Assembly (NCBI RefSeq): GCF_024519465.1
Contig: NZ_JALJRW010000012.1
Location: forward strand, 62,001 to 126,000
Reading direction: 5' to 3'
DNA: 64,000 nucleotides
Source of the DNA: Stenotrophomonas sp. Ste86
GTDB taxonomy: Bacteria > Pseudomonadota > Gammaproteobacteria > Xanthomonadales > Xanthomonadaceae
The notes beneath the pieces were generated by a model that ran no database searches, was not told the origin of the DNA, and worked only from the letters and a program-made list of their open reading frames with translations. Made by a program: the position numbers and the translations under genes. Shown here in pieces: positions 35,152 through 43,305 of this stretch; within the stretch, counting starts at the first letter, position 1; each line of letters begins with the position of its first letter.

Positions 35152-36180
35152 ATGTCCAACCCTCCCTTTTCCAACGCCCAGCCCCTACCGGCTGACCTGC
35201 GTACCCGGCTGGAGGACGATCTGCGTTTCCAGCGCGATGCCGGTACCGCGCTGCTGCGCTTCGCCATCGGCGTGGCGCTGGTCATCACCGCATTCGCAGC
35301 CTGGTTGGGTATGCATACCAGCGGCGCAGCACCGACGCTGATTCCCACGTTCGTGGCCGCCGCCATCGGGGTGATCGCGATCATCATCGCCGTCGTCCAT
35401 CGGCGTCTTCGCATGGCATCGCTGCGTGACGTGCTGGCATCGGGCCAGGTCATCGTGGTGGAGGGACGCCTGGATGCGGCGCAGATCCTGCCCGCCTCTG
35501 GCGGTCAAGGCCGTGCCTATCTGGTCGATGGCCGATCCTGTTCTGTGGTGGAGGAGTCGCCGGGCAGCGAAGAGTTGCTGGGTTTTGTCGCTCACCAGAT
35601 CGTCGGCCCCGTCGCTGGCACGCCCATTCGCCTGGTCTTCAACGCGGTCCGCCCTGGACACCTGCTGCAGGTGGAATATCCGACCCTGCACGCGCAGGCC
35701 GTCGAGGCCGCACCCATGGTCTCGCGTGACTGGAAGCGCTTGATGGCACGCCCGCGCGCGCTGTTGCAGGCCGCCGCATGGTGGGGCGGTGCGATGGTGC
35801 TCGCCTTGGTCGTGCTGGCTTTCCTGCCGGGCGTCAGCCGTGGTTTCAGCGCCTGGCTGGGCATCGGCCTGGTGGTGATGATGCTCTGGGTGCTGCTGCT
35901 GTGTCTGCCCGCGCTGCGGATGTGGGGACAGCGCAAGCTGGTGATGCGCGAGACGGTGGCCGGGCCGATCCAGGAAGTGATGCACGCGCGCACGCGGCGT
36001 GGCCGGCAGGGCTTGGAGAGCGCGCAGTTCGTGCGCGTGGGCGGTCGCTGGTACCGGCAGTCCACTCCGGTTTCGCAGCCGGAGGTCGTGCCGCCATCGC
36101 TCGGTAATGAACTGGCCTTCACCTACGCGACGCTGGGTTCCCGGCGAGTTGCGCTGCAGGCTTCAGTGTCGTCGCACTGA
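35152..36180 (+). CDS. Membrane protein with two pairs of transmembrane helices
   Basis: A 342-residue protein starting MSNPPFSNAQPLPADLRTRL at 35152 (the upstream in-frame ATG at 35074 has no better site). Membrane segments: LLRFAIGVALVITAFAAWLG, TLIPTFVAAAIGVIAIIIAV, AAAWWGGAMVLALVVLAFLP and WLGIGLVVMMLWVLLLCLPA. The stretch between the pairs (about residues 75-195) is a soluble beta-rich domain with VIVVEGRLDAAQILP. No family recognised. The 295-base gap before it has no gene. Confidence 0.6.
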   Translation: MSNPPFSNAQPLPADLRTRLEDDLRFQRDAGTALLRFAIGVALVITAFAAWLGMHTSGAAPTLIPTFVAAAIGVIAIIIAVVHRRLRMASLRDVLASGQVIVVEGRLDAAQILPASGGQGRAYLVDGRSCSVVEESPGSEELLGFVAHQIVGPVAGTPIRLVFNAVRPGHLLQVEYPTLHAQAVEAAPMVSRDWKRLMARPRALLQAAAWWGGAMVLALVVLAFLPGVSRGFSAWLGIGLVVMMLWVLLLCLPALRMWGQRKLVMRETVAGPIQEVMHARTRRGRQGLESAQFVRVGGRWYRQSTPVSQPEVVPPSLGNELAFTYATLGSRRVALQASVSSH

Positions 36181-36191
36181 TCGGAAGTCAC

Positions 36192-36471
36192 TCAAGGCGA
36201 GGGCTGGGGCGAACGCGGTGAGGCGCGCTGGCGCGGCTCGTCAGGCTGGCACGGTGGATGCGCAGCAGCTTGCCACTCTGCCTGCCAGGCAGCCAGCACA
36301 TCGCCCGCGCTGCCCTGCAGCTCGCAGCGCCTCCCTCAACGCGGCCCGCGATGCCGGATGCACGCCCACGCCATGCAACAGCAACGTACGCGCAAGTCCG
36401 CCGCAGGTGATGCGGGGAATCGCCAGTACGACGGGGGCGTTGGCGCGAGGGTATAGCGGGCGAAGGTCCAT
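36192..36471 (-). pseudogene. Possible small gene with a frameshift
   Basis: From ATG at 36471 the frame reads MDLRPLYPRANAPVVLAIPR and on to ALREAL near 36350; it then turns into an Arg/Cys-rich tail to a stop at 36241. In the neighbouring frame from about the same point it continues as LQGSAGDVLAAWQAEWQAAA and ends at 36192. Loss of two bases near 36325 would explain this. No family is recognised. The rest of 36181-36679 shows only an inverted repeat near 36531. Confidence 0.35.
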
Positions 36472-36522
36472 CCGAGCCGGCTCATTGTGGCGTTGGTGCG
36501 GATTGCACTATGGGCAATGTCC

Positions 36523-36539
36523 GTCTCACAGATTGAGAC
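36523..36539. promoter_or_regulatory. Inverted repeat upstream of the hydrolase gene
   Basis: GTCTCA and TGAGAC separated by 5 bases (CAGAT), about 140 bases before the hydrolase start codon. The shape fits an operator for a dimeric regulator such as a Fis-type activator. No correctly spaced sigma-54 promoter was found, so the assignment stays open. Confidence 0.3.
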
Positions 36540-36679
36540 CGTGCAGGCAACGTAAGGGTCAGATGAAGCGCTCAGACCTGTGCAGGCGATGTCATCGCCG
36601 CCGCCGCATTTTTCACAGGATGGGCCATCGCACTTGCCTAGGATCGATCACTCCTTTCCCATCGCTCGAAGGATTCCCC

Positions 36680-37492
36680 ATGGCTGCTTCCCCCGTTCGT
36701 CTGCACGTTGAAGATACCGGCGGTACCGGCCGCCCGGTGGTGCTCATCCACGGCTGGCCGTTGTCGGCTGAATCCTGGAAGGCGCAGATCCCGGTGCTGA
36801 AGGATGCCGGTTACCGCGTGGTGGCCTACGACCGTCGCGGCTTCGGGCGATCGGACAAGCCGGCCGACGGCTACGAGTACGACACGCTGGCCGATGACCT
36901 GGCCGGGGTGCTCAACGACCTCGACCTGAAGGACGCCACGCTGGTCGGGTTCTCGATGGGCGGCGGCGAAGTGGCGCGCTACATCGCCCGCCATGGTGAG
37001 CAGCGCCTGCACAGCGTGGTGTTTGCCTCGGCGGTGCCGCCGTACATGCTGCAGACCCCGGACAACCCCGAAGGCCCGCTCACCCAGGCCAAGGTCGATG
37101 AGATGCGCCAAGGCCTGGAGCGCGACCGCGACAGTTTCTTTGACGGTTTCACCAAGGACTTCTTCAGCGCCAAGGGCGTGCTGAAGGTCAGCGAGAAGCA
37201 GCGGCAGGAGGCCATCGAGCTGTGCAAGCAGTCGGACCAGACCGCCGCGCTGGGCTGCATGAAGGCCTTCGGTACCACCGATTTCCGCGACGACCTCAAG
37301 AAGGTAACGGTGCCCACCCTGGTGCTGCACGGTGACAGCGACGGCACGGTGCCGTATGAAGGGTCTGGCAAGCGCACCCACGCGGCCATTGCCGGTAGCG
37401 AGGCGGTGGTGCTCAAGGATGCGCCGCATGGCTGCAATGCCAGCCACCCGGAGCAGTTCAATGCGGCGCTGGTCGCCTTCCTGGCGAAGTGA
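36680..37492 (+). CDS. Alpha/beta hydrolase (non-haem chloroperoxidase/arylesterase group)
   Basis: A 270-residue alpha/beta hydrolase. Oxyanion block HGWPLS (about residue 25), GRSD after DRRGFGRS, nucleophile Ser in GFSMGGGE (about 95), acid in HGDSDGTVPYE and His in DAPHGCNASH near the C-terminus. Co-factor-free chloroperoxidases of this group act mainly as esterases. ATG at 36680 has AAGGA 7 bases upstream; the longer frame reads through intergenic DNA. Substrate unknown. Confidence 0.88.
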   Translation: MAASPVRLHVEDTGGTGRPVVLIHGWPLSAESWKAQIPVLKDAGYRVVAYDRRGFGRSDKPADGYEYDTLADDLAGVLNDLDLKDATLVGFSMGGGEVARYIARHGEQRLHSVVFASAVPPYMLQTPDNPEGPLTQAKVDEMRQGLERDRDSFFDGFTKDFFSAKGVLKVSEKQRQEAIELCKQSDQTAALGCMKAFGTTDFRDDLKKVTVPTLVLHGDSDGTVPYEGSGKRTHAAIAGSEAVVLKDAPHGCNASHPEQFNAALVAFLAK

Positions 37493-37512
37493 AGCTGCGT
37501 TAGCATCCGGCC

Positions 37513-37686
37513 ATGCGCCAGACCCGAACCCCGCCGTGGAAGAAGCCCAATCCCAGCGGCGGGAAATCCTCGCCGTTGTCGCCGGCGCAGAAAGACGCCG
37601 CGCGGCAACGCGCCGAGGAAAATGGCCGGGCCTATCCGAACCTGGTCGACAACATGTGGGCGAAGAAGCTGCCGCGCGGTGATTGA
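37513..37686 (+). CDS. Small conserved-looking hypothetical protein, 57 residues
   Basis: Starts MRQTRTPPWKKPNPSGGKSS 20 bases after the hydrolase stop, probably in the same operon. Very basic and Pro-rich N-terminus, then a helical part (QKDAARQRAEENGRAYPNLV) ending DNMWAKKLPRGD. The composition is gene-like and the frame is unbroken. It may bind nucleic acid, but no family is recognised and the GC-rich DNA makes short frames common. Confidence 0.5.
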   Translation: MRQTRTPPWKKPNPSGGKSSPLSPAQKDAARQRAEENGRAYPNLVDNMWAKKLPRGD

Positions 37687-37705
37687 GGTCGGGTGGCCAA
37701 CGCCC

Positions 37706-38608
37706 TTACCGCTTGACCGCCAGCACCCCGTCCAGCGCCAGCTCCGCCTTGAAACCCGCTTTCTCCAACCGCTTGGCCACTTCCCGCGGCACATCGCGAC
37801 CGCTGGTGAGCTTGTTGGGTGCGCCGGTGTAATGGAACATGCGCCCGCCGTCGCGGATCACCCGCGCCAGCTGGTCATAGAACACCTGCGAGTACAGTTC
37901 ACCGGCAATGCCGAAGCGCGGCGGATCATGCAGGATGGCATCGACCGAGCGGGTCTCCAGCGCCTCGATCGCCAGCGAAACATCGCCCTGGGTCAGTGAC
38001 AGCCGGCCCCCACTGCTGGCGGCGTCCGGGTCTGGCGACCACGGGTTGAGCGTGCGCAGCCACAGCACGTCCGGATTTTTTTCGAACGACTGGATGCGCG
38101 CTACGCCGCCTTCCAGGCAGCAGGCGGCGAAGTAGCCGAGCCCGCCGCAGGTATCGAGCACGGTCTTGCCCGATGGCGCGATCAACGCCACCTTGCGCCG
38201 CGCATCCTCGAACGGCGACACCTGCGCGCTTGGCAGCATCTTGATGCCATCGATCTCGAAGGTGGGGGCGTCCCAGTCGGTGGGCACCAACTTGATCAGT
38301 GCCGAACCGAACCGGGACACCGCCAGGAATTCCTCGCCATCCCAGTAGTACAGGGTGCGGTCGCGGGTCTTGCCGGGGTAGTCGTAGCGCGCGCCCTTCC
38401 ACAACCAGTGGTCGGCAGCCAGGGTGGCGGTGCCGGTGGAGCGGCCAAGATCGAGCGAGCCGGTCCACTCGCCGGCGCCGGCATCACGGGCGCGGGCGAG
38501 GGCTTGGGCGAGCGGAAGGGTCAGCAGGGGACCGGTGTAATGGGGCACGGGAGTCGGGAACACCCCGCCGTGAGGCGGCCGGGTGACAGGGTAGTCAGGG
38601 GTGGGCAT
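37706..38608 (-). CDS. Predicted SAM-dependent methyltransferase
   Basis: A 300-residue protein starting MPTPDYPVTRPPHGGVFPTP at 38608. The C-terminal half is a Rossmann methyltransferase: motif I VLDTCGGLGYFAACCL (about 155-170), acidic residue in IQSFEKNPDVLWL, and motif IV ILHDPPRFG (about 225-233). The DPPR motif suggests a methyltransferase acting on a large molecule or small amine, not typical rRNA NPPY. The end FKAELALDGVLAVKR resembles other members of this archaeal/bacterial group. Substrate unknown. It converges with the small gene at 37513. Confidence 0.75.
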   Translation of the reverse strand: MPTPDYPVTRPPHGGVFPTPVPHYTGPLLTLPLAQALARARDAGAGEWTGSLDLGRSTGTATLAADHWLWKGARYDYPGKTRDRTLYYWDGEEFLAVSRFGSALIKLVPTDWDAPTFEIDGIKMLPSAQVSPFEDARRKVALIAPSGKTVLDTCGGLGYFAACCLEGGVARIQSFEKNPDVLWLRTLNPWSPDPDAASSGGRLSLTQGDVSLAIEALETRSVDAILHDPPRFGIAGELYSQVFYDQLARVIRDGGRMFHYTGAPNKLTSGRDVPREVAKRLEKAGFKAELALDGVLAVKR

Positions 38609-38887
38609 CGTACCTGACCACGCGGCAATGCCGCCTGACGGCGGTCGGCTGTCATCGGGCACCGCTATAGTGCGTTCTGGCGCCTTGCCGGTTCCTGGCC
38701 GTTTCCGCGGTCGGGGCAGGGCAGGCGGTTGCATCGTTTTCCAGGAATGTGAGATGCACCGGACCATGGGAACCATCCGCCGCTGCGTCGGCGCCTTGCC
38801 GCGCCACCGCGCCACCGCGCCATCAGAATCAGGCTGGCCCTGGATGCGCTGACCGGGCTCGGCAGCCGCTGGCGCAGCCTGTTGGCC

Positions 38888-39643
38888 ATGACGGCCCTGC
38901 TGGCGCTGACCGCCTGCAACGGCTCGCATCCGCCGCCGCAGGGGACCGCGCTGCAGGATGTGCGTGGGATCGAGATCCGTTACACCTACTCCGGATGGGA
39001 GCGCGCCGAAGAAGTCCATCGGCTTCGCCCGGGGGAGGGCCGCCGTACCTTCGTGCGGCGCTCGCAGCTGGACATGGGCGGCAACGGTCCGGTGACCACC
39101 GACAGCGTCCCGGCGCAGCGCGTGGGGGAGTTGCTGTGGGCACTGTCGGCGCCTGCGTGGACGCGCGAGCGCGCCGTGGAGGAGGTGGCGCGCCGGGTGC
39201 GGCCGCGGGATGTGTTGAGGTATGCAGCGACGTCGGCCTCGACCCGGGTGCCGGCCTGCACGACCAGTCAGATACAAGACCAGATGCACCGCCTGCTGGG
39301 GGGCGCCCGGCTGCGCGAGGTGCTGGAGGACTACTACACCGGTGGGATCTGGACCGACGATTCTCCGGTGATGCACGTGGTCATCGAGTATGGGAATGCA
39401 CCGACACGGGTACTCAGTTCGCGCTCGCAGAAGCTGATGATGTTGCCGTGGACCGAGGGGGAATCGTCGGCCGATCCGGGAGCCGCGCCGCAGACCTGGT
39501 CGGTGCCGGTAAGCCAGGCGCTTGTACGGTTGCTGCCGGAGGCGTCGAAGGCTGCCGCGCGGTTGGATGCACGCGAGGATATCGGCCTCAAGGGATACAT
39601 TTCGTCCCAGGTCACAAGGACCTGCGAGGCGCAGTACCGCTGA
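38888..39643 (+). CDS. Lipoprotein of unknown function
   Basis: A 251-residue protein with a short signal peptide MTALLALTAC, lipobox LTAC. The start is uncertain: TTG at 38882 or a non-ATG start further 5' would add a basic region (SRWRSLLAM) that looks like a proper signal-peptide N-region. The mature protein contains three more Cys and no recognised domain. It is divergent from the methyltransferase gene; the 280 bases between hold no other gene. Confidence 0.6.
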   Translation: MTALLALTACNGSHPPPQGTALQDVRGIEIRYTYSGWERAEEVHRLRPGEGRRTFVRRSQLDMGGNGPVTTDSVPAQRVGELLWALSAPAWTRERAVEEVARRVRPRDVLRYAATSASTRVPACTTSQIQDQMHRLLGGARLREVLEDYYTGGIWTDDSPVMHVVIEYGNAPTRVLSSRSQKLMMLPWTEGESSADPGAAPQTWSVPVSQALVRLLPEASKAAARLDAREDIGLKGYISSQVTRTCEAQYR

Positions 39644-39788
39644 GCGGTGTGGAGGCACCCTGCGCGCGCTGTTCCGCTCTCCCGACGCGGTGGTGAGCCA
39701 ACGCCGATGCAGGGGCGCGTAGCAGTCCGATACGCGCTTCAGGCGCGGACCGATCGTGGTCAGAGGCTGGCAATCGCAGACTGCGCCC

Positions 39789-40271
39789 ATGCCCTACGAT
39801 CACCGCCCCTGGCAGCCCGGCAACGCGTACTTCTTCAGTGCGCACCTGCGTGATCGGCAGAGCCGCCTGCTGATCGAGCAGGCCCAGGGCCTGCGCCTCG
39901 CGTTCCGGGTGGCGCAGCTGGCCCGCCCGTTCCGGATCAACGCGATCGTGGTGCTGCCCGACCACCTGCACGGGGTGTGGACGCTGCCGGAGGGTGACGA
40001 CGACGGTCATCGGCGCTGGACCCAGATCCAGGCGATCTTCGATCGGCAGCTCCCGGGCATGCCCCCGCGCGCGGTGCTGCGCCGCGACCGCACGGCACGT
40101 CCGCTATGGCACAGCGGTTTCCGCGAGCACCGCATTCTGGATACGGAGGACTTCGACCGGCACGTGGCCTACGTGCACCAGAATCCGGTCAGGCACGGCC
40201 ATGTGCGCGAAGCGGCCGAGTGGCCGTACAGCTCCATCCATCGCATCGCCCGTGGGGACGGGCCGTGTTGA
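39789..40271 (+). CDS. REP-associated tyrosine transposase (RAYT, Y1/HUH type)
   Basis: A 160-residue protein starting MPYDHRPWQPGNAYFFSAHL. The HUH metal motif is VLPDHLHGVW (H59, H61) and the catalytic Tyr129 lies in HVAYVHQNPVRHG, the standard RAYT pattern. RAYTs process single-stranded hairpin DNA and are thought to spread REP-like palindromes; in Stenotrophomonas these are the GTAG elements found at several places in this window. No GTAG element flanks this gene directly, so it could serve elements in trans. Confidence 0.9.
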   Translation: MPYDHRPWQPGNAYFFSAHLRDRQSRLLIEQAQGLRLAFRVAQLARPFRINAIVVLPDHLHGVWTLPEGDDDGHRRWTQIQAIFDRQLPGMPPRAVLRRDRTARPLWHSGFREHRILDTEDFDRHVAYVHQNPVRHGHVREAAEWPYSSIHRIARGDGPC

Positions 40272-40540
40272 AGTACGGTCCCGCGCTGCCCGTCTGCGCG
40301 CGTCTGCGGGTGGGGTACTGCAGAGGATGGGTACTGGCGTTGCCGCGCGCGTGCGTCGCACGGCCGGCAGTTCGGGAGAAGGGCGATGGCGGCAGGCACG
40401 GGGAGTTGCCCGCCGGCGTTACTGCGTCACTTTCCGGTGGGTCATGGGCACCGGAAGGAACGCACAGCGTCCCCCCGCACTGCCGGAGGAGAGGCTAGTG
40501 CGACGTCGTCAATTGCACATCCGCGGCTCGCCGGCTGGAC

Positions 40541-40963
40541 TCAGCCGCAGCGCACTTTGAACACTGGCCCGGCGCCGATCAGCACCAGTGCCATGTAGTC
40601 GCTGTCCTTGTCCTTGCCCTTGAGGGTGGCAACTGGATTGAAGTGGAAGATGCCGAACCCGCCGTTCGGGCGCACCAGCGCCTTGTCGATCTGATCGGCG
40701 TCATCCTTGAAGAAGCGGGCGATGTCCGCTCGCGAGGACACCTGCAGGACGGTATCGTCGCGTTGCCACTGCTCGTCGCGGTTGAACGCCACGTAGTACT
40801 GGCCCTGCTGCTGCTCGATGCGGAACTCCGCCGGCTTGCGTGGATGGGTGGCATAGCACCCCAGCATGGGATCGGAGGAGAACGTGCCGGCGCCGGTGTC
40901 GGCGTTCCGGCAGGCGCTGAGCAACAGGGGTGACAGCAGTAGCAGGCGGGTGACGACGCGCAT
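40541..40963 (-). CDS. Lipoprotein of unknown function
   Basis: A 140-residue protein starting MRVVTRLLLLSPLLLSACRN at 40963 with AGGAGG 7 bases upstream; lipobox LLSAC (Cys18). The mature part is a small alpha/beta domain with FRIEQQQGQYYVAFNRDEQW and GGFGIFHFNPVATLKGK. No function recognised. The longer frame to 41083 is Pro-rich and not credible. The 270 bases between the transposase and this gene hold nothing recognisable. Confidence 0.65.
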   Translation of the reverse strand: MRVVTRLLLLSPLLLSACRNADTGAGTFSSDPMLGCYATHPRKPAEFRIEQQQGQYYVAFNRDEQWQRDDTVLQVSSRADIARFFKDDADQIDKALVRPNGGFGIFHFNPVATLKGKDKDSDYMALVLIGAGPVFKVRCG

Positions 40964-41069
40964 GGCGGGTCCTCCTGGTAGCGGGTATTGCCGCATTGTG
41001 GCGTAGCGAGCGGGAGGGACCGTGCACGGCGGGCGATGGTGTACGGTTGGGTGAACCGGGGAGGCTGAC

Positions 41070-41417
41070 ATGCAGGACAACACACCATTGGATACCGCGC
41101 CGCCGCACGTTGTGTCGTCGCCACGGGCAACGATGGTGCAACGCTGGCCTTGGCTGGGCGTATGCAGCTTCCTTGGGCTCCCGTTGGGTGGCCTGGCCGG
41201 CTATCTCGTGCGGCTGGCGACCGATAGCCCCACGGTCGGCGTGGGCACGAGCGGGGCGACGGCGATCGGCGTGCTGGGTGCTGCCGCCATCGGGCTGATC
41301 GCTACCGTCGGCTCGCGGGTTCGGCAGGAACGCTGGCCTTGGCTGGGTGTCGTCGGCACCGTGCTCAGTGCCGCGCCGCTGGCGTTGTTCATCGTGGCGA
41401 TGGTGTTCCATCGGTGA
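41070..41417 (+). CDS. Small membrane protein, 115 residues
   Basis: Starts MQDNTPLDTAPPHVVSSPRA with GGGGAGG upstream. Three hydrophobic segments: WLGVCSFLGLPLGGLAGYLV, TAIGVLGAAAIGLIATVG and WLGVVGTVLSAAPLALFIVA. Two near-identical words QRWPWLGV and ERWPWLGV start the first and third helix, suggesting internal duplication. Its 3' end overlaps the convergent dmeF gene by 29 bases. Function unknown. Confidence 0.6.
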   Translation: MQDNTPLDTAPPHVVSSPRATMVQRWPWLGVCSFLGLPLGGLAGYLVRLATDSPTVGVGTSGATAIGVLGAAAIGLIATVGSRVRQERWPWLGVVGTVLSAAPLALFIVAMVFHR

Positions 41418-42489
41418 GAGGGTAAGCGGTAGGTAAAGGATCACCCATTACCGTTTCCACCCGATGTACCTCCACCGTGATGTGCACCAGCTCCTCGTGG
41501 AGGGACAAGGCTTCACGAAGCGTATCGGCCGTCACCTCGGTGTCGCTCACCACGCTGGCCACGACCGCGTACTTGCCGCGACCGACCTGCCAAACGTGCA
41601 GGTCCGCAAGGTGCGCTGCCCACGGGCCTTGCTCGATCACCTCACGCACTTCGGCCACGACCGGGGCGTCCATCTGCGCATCCAGCAGCACCCGGCCGGT
41701 GTCGCGCAGCAGGCCCGCCGCCCACACGGTGACCAGTACCGCGCCGACCAGGCCCATCACCGGGTCCAGCCAGGCCGCGCCCCAGAACTTGCCACCCACC
41801 AGCGCAGCGATGGCGAGCACCGAGGTGGCTGCGTCGGCGATCACGTGGAGGTAGGCCGAGCGAAGGTTCAGATCCTGCGCGACGAGGCCGTGGGCGTGTG
41901 CATCGTCAGCGTCATGGTGCTGACGATGCTGATCGGCGTGGGTTGAGTCGTGGTCCCGCGCACCGCCTTGACCGTGCCAATGTCCGTGACCGTGCTGGTG
42001 CCCATGGTGGTGCCCGTGATCGTGCCCGTGGCTGTCATGCAACCACCACGCGCACAGCAGGTTGACGCCCAATCCCACCACGGCGATGGCGATGGCCTGG
42101 TCGTAGTGGATGGCACTGGGCGAGAACAGCCGCTGCGCCGATTGCACCGCCATCAGCAACGCGACGCCCAGCAGCGCGATCGCGCTGGTGTAGCCACCGA
42201 GGATTTCGATCTTCCACGTGCCGAACGCAAAGCGGCCGTCGTGCGCGTAGCGCCGGGCACAGGCATAGGCGAACACGGCCATTCCCAAGGCAAGTGCGTG
42301 CGAGCTCATGTGCCAGCCGTCGGCCAGCACCGCCATGGAGTTGAACCACCAGCCGCCGAGGATCTCCACCACCATCATCGCTGCGGTCAGCCACAGGGCG
42401 CGCCGGGTGTTGCGCTCGGCCAGCGGGTTGCCGTCGTCGAAACGGTGGCTGTGGCGGCGGGCGTCGGCGGCGGCGGCGAGGAGGGACAT
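41389..42489 (-). CDS. dmeF: CDF family cobalt/nickel efflux transporter (DmeF type)
   Basis: A 366-residue inner-membrane protein with six predicted helices. Metal-site helices show ADGWHMSSHALALG (HxxxD-like site in TM2) and HVIADAATSVLA (TM5). A long His-rich loop (about residues 155-210, many HGH repeats) lies between TM4 and TM5, typical of DmeF. The C-terminal cytoplasmic domain binds metal in CDF dimers. It exports Co(II)/Ni(II) by proton exchange. ATG at 42489. The divergent dmeR gene and the shared palindromic operator support the assignment. Confidence 0.88.
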   Translation of the reverse strand: MSLLAAAADARRHSHRFDDGNPLAERNTRRALWLTAAMMVVEILGGWWFNSMAVLADGWHMSSHALALGMAVFAYACARRYAHDGRFAFGTWKIEILGGYTSAIALLGVALLMAVQSAQRLFSPSAIHYDQAIAIAVVGLGVNLLCAWWLHDSHGHDHGHHHGHQHGHGHWHGQGGARDHDSTHADQHRQHHDADDAHAHGLVAQDLNLRSAYLHVIADAATSVLAIAALVGGKFWGAAWLDPVMGLVGAVLVTVWAAGLLRDTGRVLLDAQMDAPVVAEVREVIEQGPWAAHLADLHVWQVGRGKYAVVASVVSDTEVTADTLREALSLHEELVHITVEVHRVETVMGDPLPTAYPLTDGTPSPR

Positions 42490-42505
42490 GGGGCGGGCCC
42501 GATGG

Positions 42506-42530
42506 GAATATACCCCCATAGGGTATATTC
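42506..42530. promoter_or_regulatory. DmeR/RcnR-type operator between dmeF and dmeR
   Basis: Perfect 10-base arms GAATATACCC (42506-42515) and GGGTATATTC (42521-42530) with a CCATA spacer. G-tract inverted repeats flanked by TATA are typical for RcnR/DmeR members of the CsoR family. It lies 17 bases before dmeF and 10 before dmeR, so both would be repressed without metal. Confidence 0.85.
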
Positions 42531-42539
42531 TCCTGTCCC

Positions 42540-42815
42540 ATGTCGCACGTCCAACACCAACGAAACGCGCTGCTGGCCCGGGTCCGGCGTATGGCCGGCC
42601 AGGTGGCCGCACTGGAAACCTCCCTGCAATCGACCGAGGCCGACTGCACCGATGTGCTGATGCAGGCTTCGGCGGTGCGGGGTGCCGCGCACGGCCTGCT
42701 GATGGCGCTGTTGGACGAACATCTGCAGGCGCACGTGGTCAGCCCCAGTGATCCGGCCGAGCGCGCGGCCGAGGCGCAGGTGCTGGTGAAGCTATTGCGC
42801 GCCTACGGGAAGTAG
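42540..42815 (+). CDS. dmeR: Metal-sensing repressor of the CsoR/RcnR/FrmR family (DmeR type)
   Basis: A 91-residue all-helical protein starting MSHVQHQRNALLARVRRMAG. The N-terminal His residues, LLARVRRMAGQVAALE in helix 1 and the Cys in STEADCTDVLMQASAVRGAA are the family's metal-ligand and DNA-contact positions. RcnR/DmeR bind Co(II) or Ni(II) through His2-type, Cys and His ligands and then release DNA. Divergent from dmeF with a shared operator. A formaldehyde sensor (FrmR) is the alternative, less likely with dmeF next door. Confidence 0.85.
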   Translation: MSHVQHQRNALLARVRRMAGQVAALETSLQSTEADCTDVLMQASAVRGAAHGLLMALLDEHLQAHVVSPSDPAERAAEAQVLVKLLRAYGK

Positions 42816-42864
42816 GCGCAACGGTCGCCTGCGTGGCTACGGCAGGGTCCGTGGCCTGAGCCCC

Positions 42865-43236
42865 TCAGTGCCTGTGCCGACGCCAGGCATTCCACACATG
42901 GGTGGCGGCAAGCAGCAGGCTGCCGGCGACGGTCATTGGCGTTTCGGTGTCGTGGCTGGGCCACTCGGCGGCGCCGGCCAGCAATAGCAGCAACCCCAAT
43001 GCAGCGCTGGCCAGGGCCGCAGCAGGCAGGCGCTGCTGGCGGTCGGCGCGCCACAGGGCGAAGCCGGTCAGCGGCGCGGCGATGGCCACGAACAGCACGT
43101 GGACCCATTCGGCCTGGGCCCAGACGCCAAACAGCGGCAGGGCAGCGGCCAGCACCGGCAGGGCCAGGCAATGCAGCAGGCACAGGCTGGACAAGGCGAT
43201 GGCACCGGCATCGAGCAGGGTGGAAGCACGTTTCAT
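42865..43236 (-). CDS. MerC domain membrane protein
   Basis: A 123-residue protein with four hydrophobic segments. It starts MKRASTLLDAGAIALSSLCL and shows SSLCLLHCLALPVL, the MerC pattern with a Cys pair in the first helix. The C-terminus is His/Arg-rich. MerC proteins transport mercury in mer operons, but Zur-controlled MerC homologues are thought to handle zinc. It is divergent from the zinc-chaperone-type GTPase gene and shares the Zur-like box, so a role in zinc supply is likely. Confidence 0.8.
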   Translation of the reverse strand: MKRASTLLDAGAIALSSLCLLHCLALPVLAAALPLFGVWAQAEWVHVLFVAIAAPLTGFALWRADRQQRLPAAALASAALGLLLLLAGAAEWPSHDTETPMTVAGSLLLAATHVWNAWRRHRH

Positions 43237-43259
43237 GTGGGTGGGGGACCGGATCTGTG

Positions 43260-43278
43260 AATGTTATATAGTAACATT
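43260..43278. promoter_or_regulatory. Zur box between merC-like and zigA-like genes
   Basis: Inverted repeat AATGTTA (43260-43266) and TAACATT (43272-43278) around TATAG, close to the gamma-proteobacterial Zur consensus. It lies 24 bases before the leftward merC-like start and 28 before the rightward GTPase start, so both would be repressed when zinc is plentiful. Confidence 0.85.
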
Positions 43279-43305
43279 TCAATCCCCGCCCGAACCTGTC
43301 CCGCC

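Noticed and set aside
36600..36640. Sigma-54 promoter downstream of the GTCTCA inverted repeat
   Set aside because: The best GG and GC pairs are not 10 bases apart, which sigma-54 requires.
38749..39696. A 315-codon rightward frame overlapping the lipoprotein gene
   Set aside because: Arg/Gly-rich shadow; the lipoprotein frame has a signal peptide, lipobox and balanced composition.
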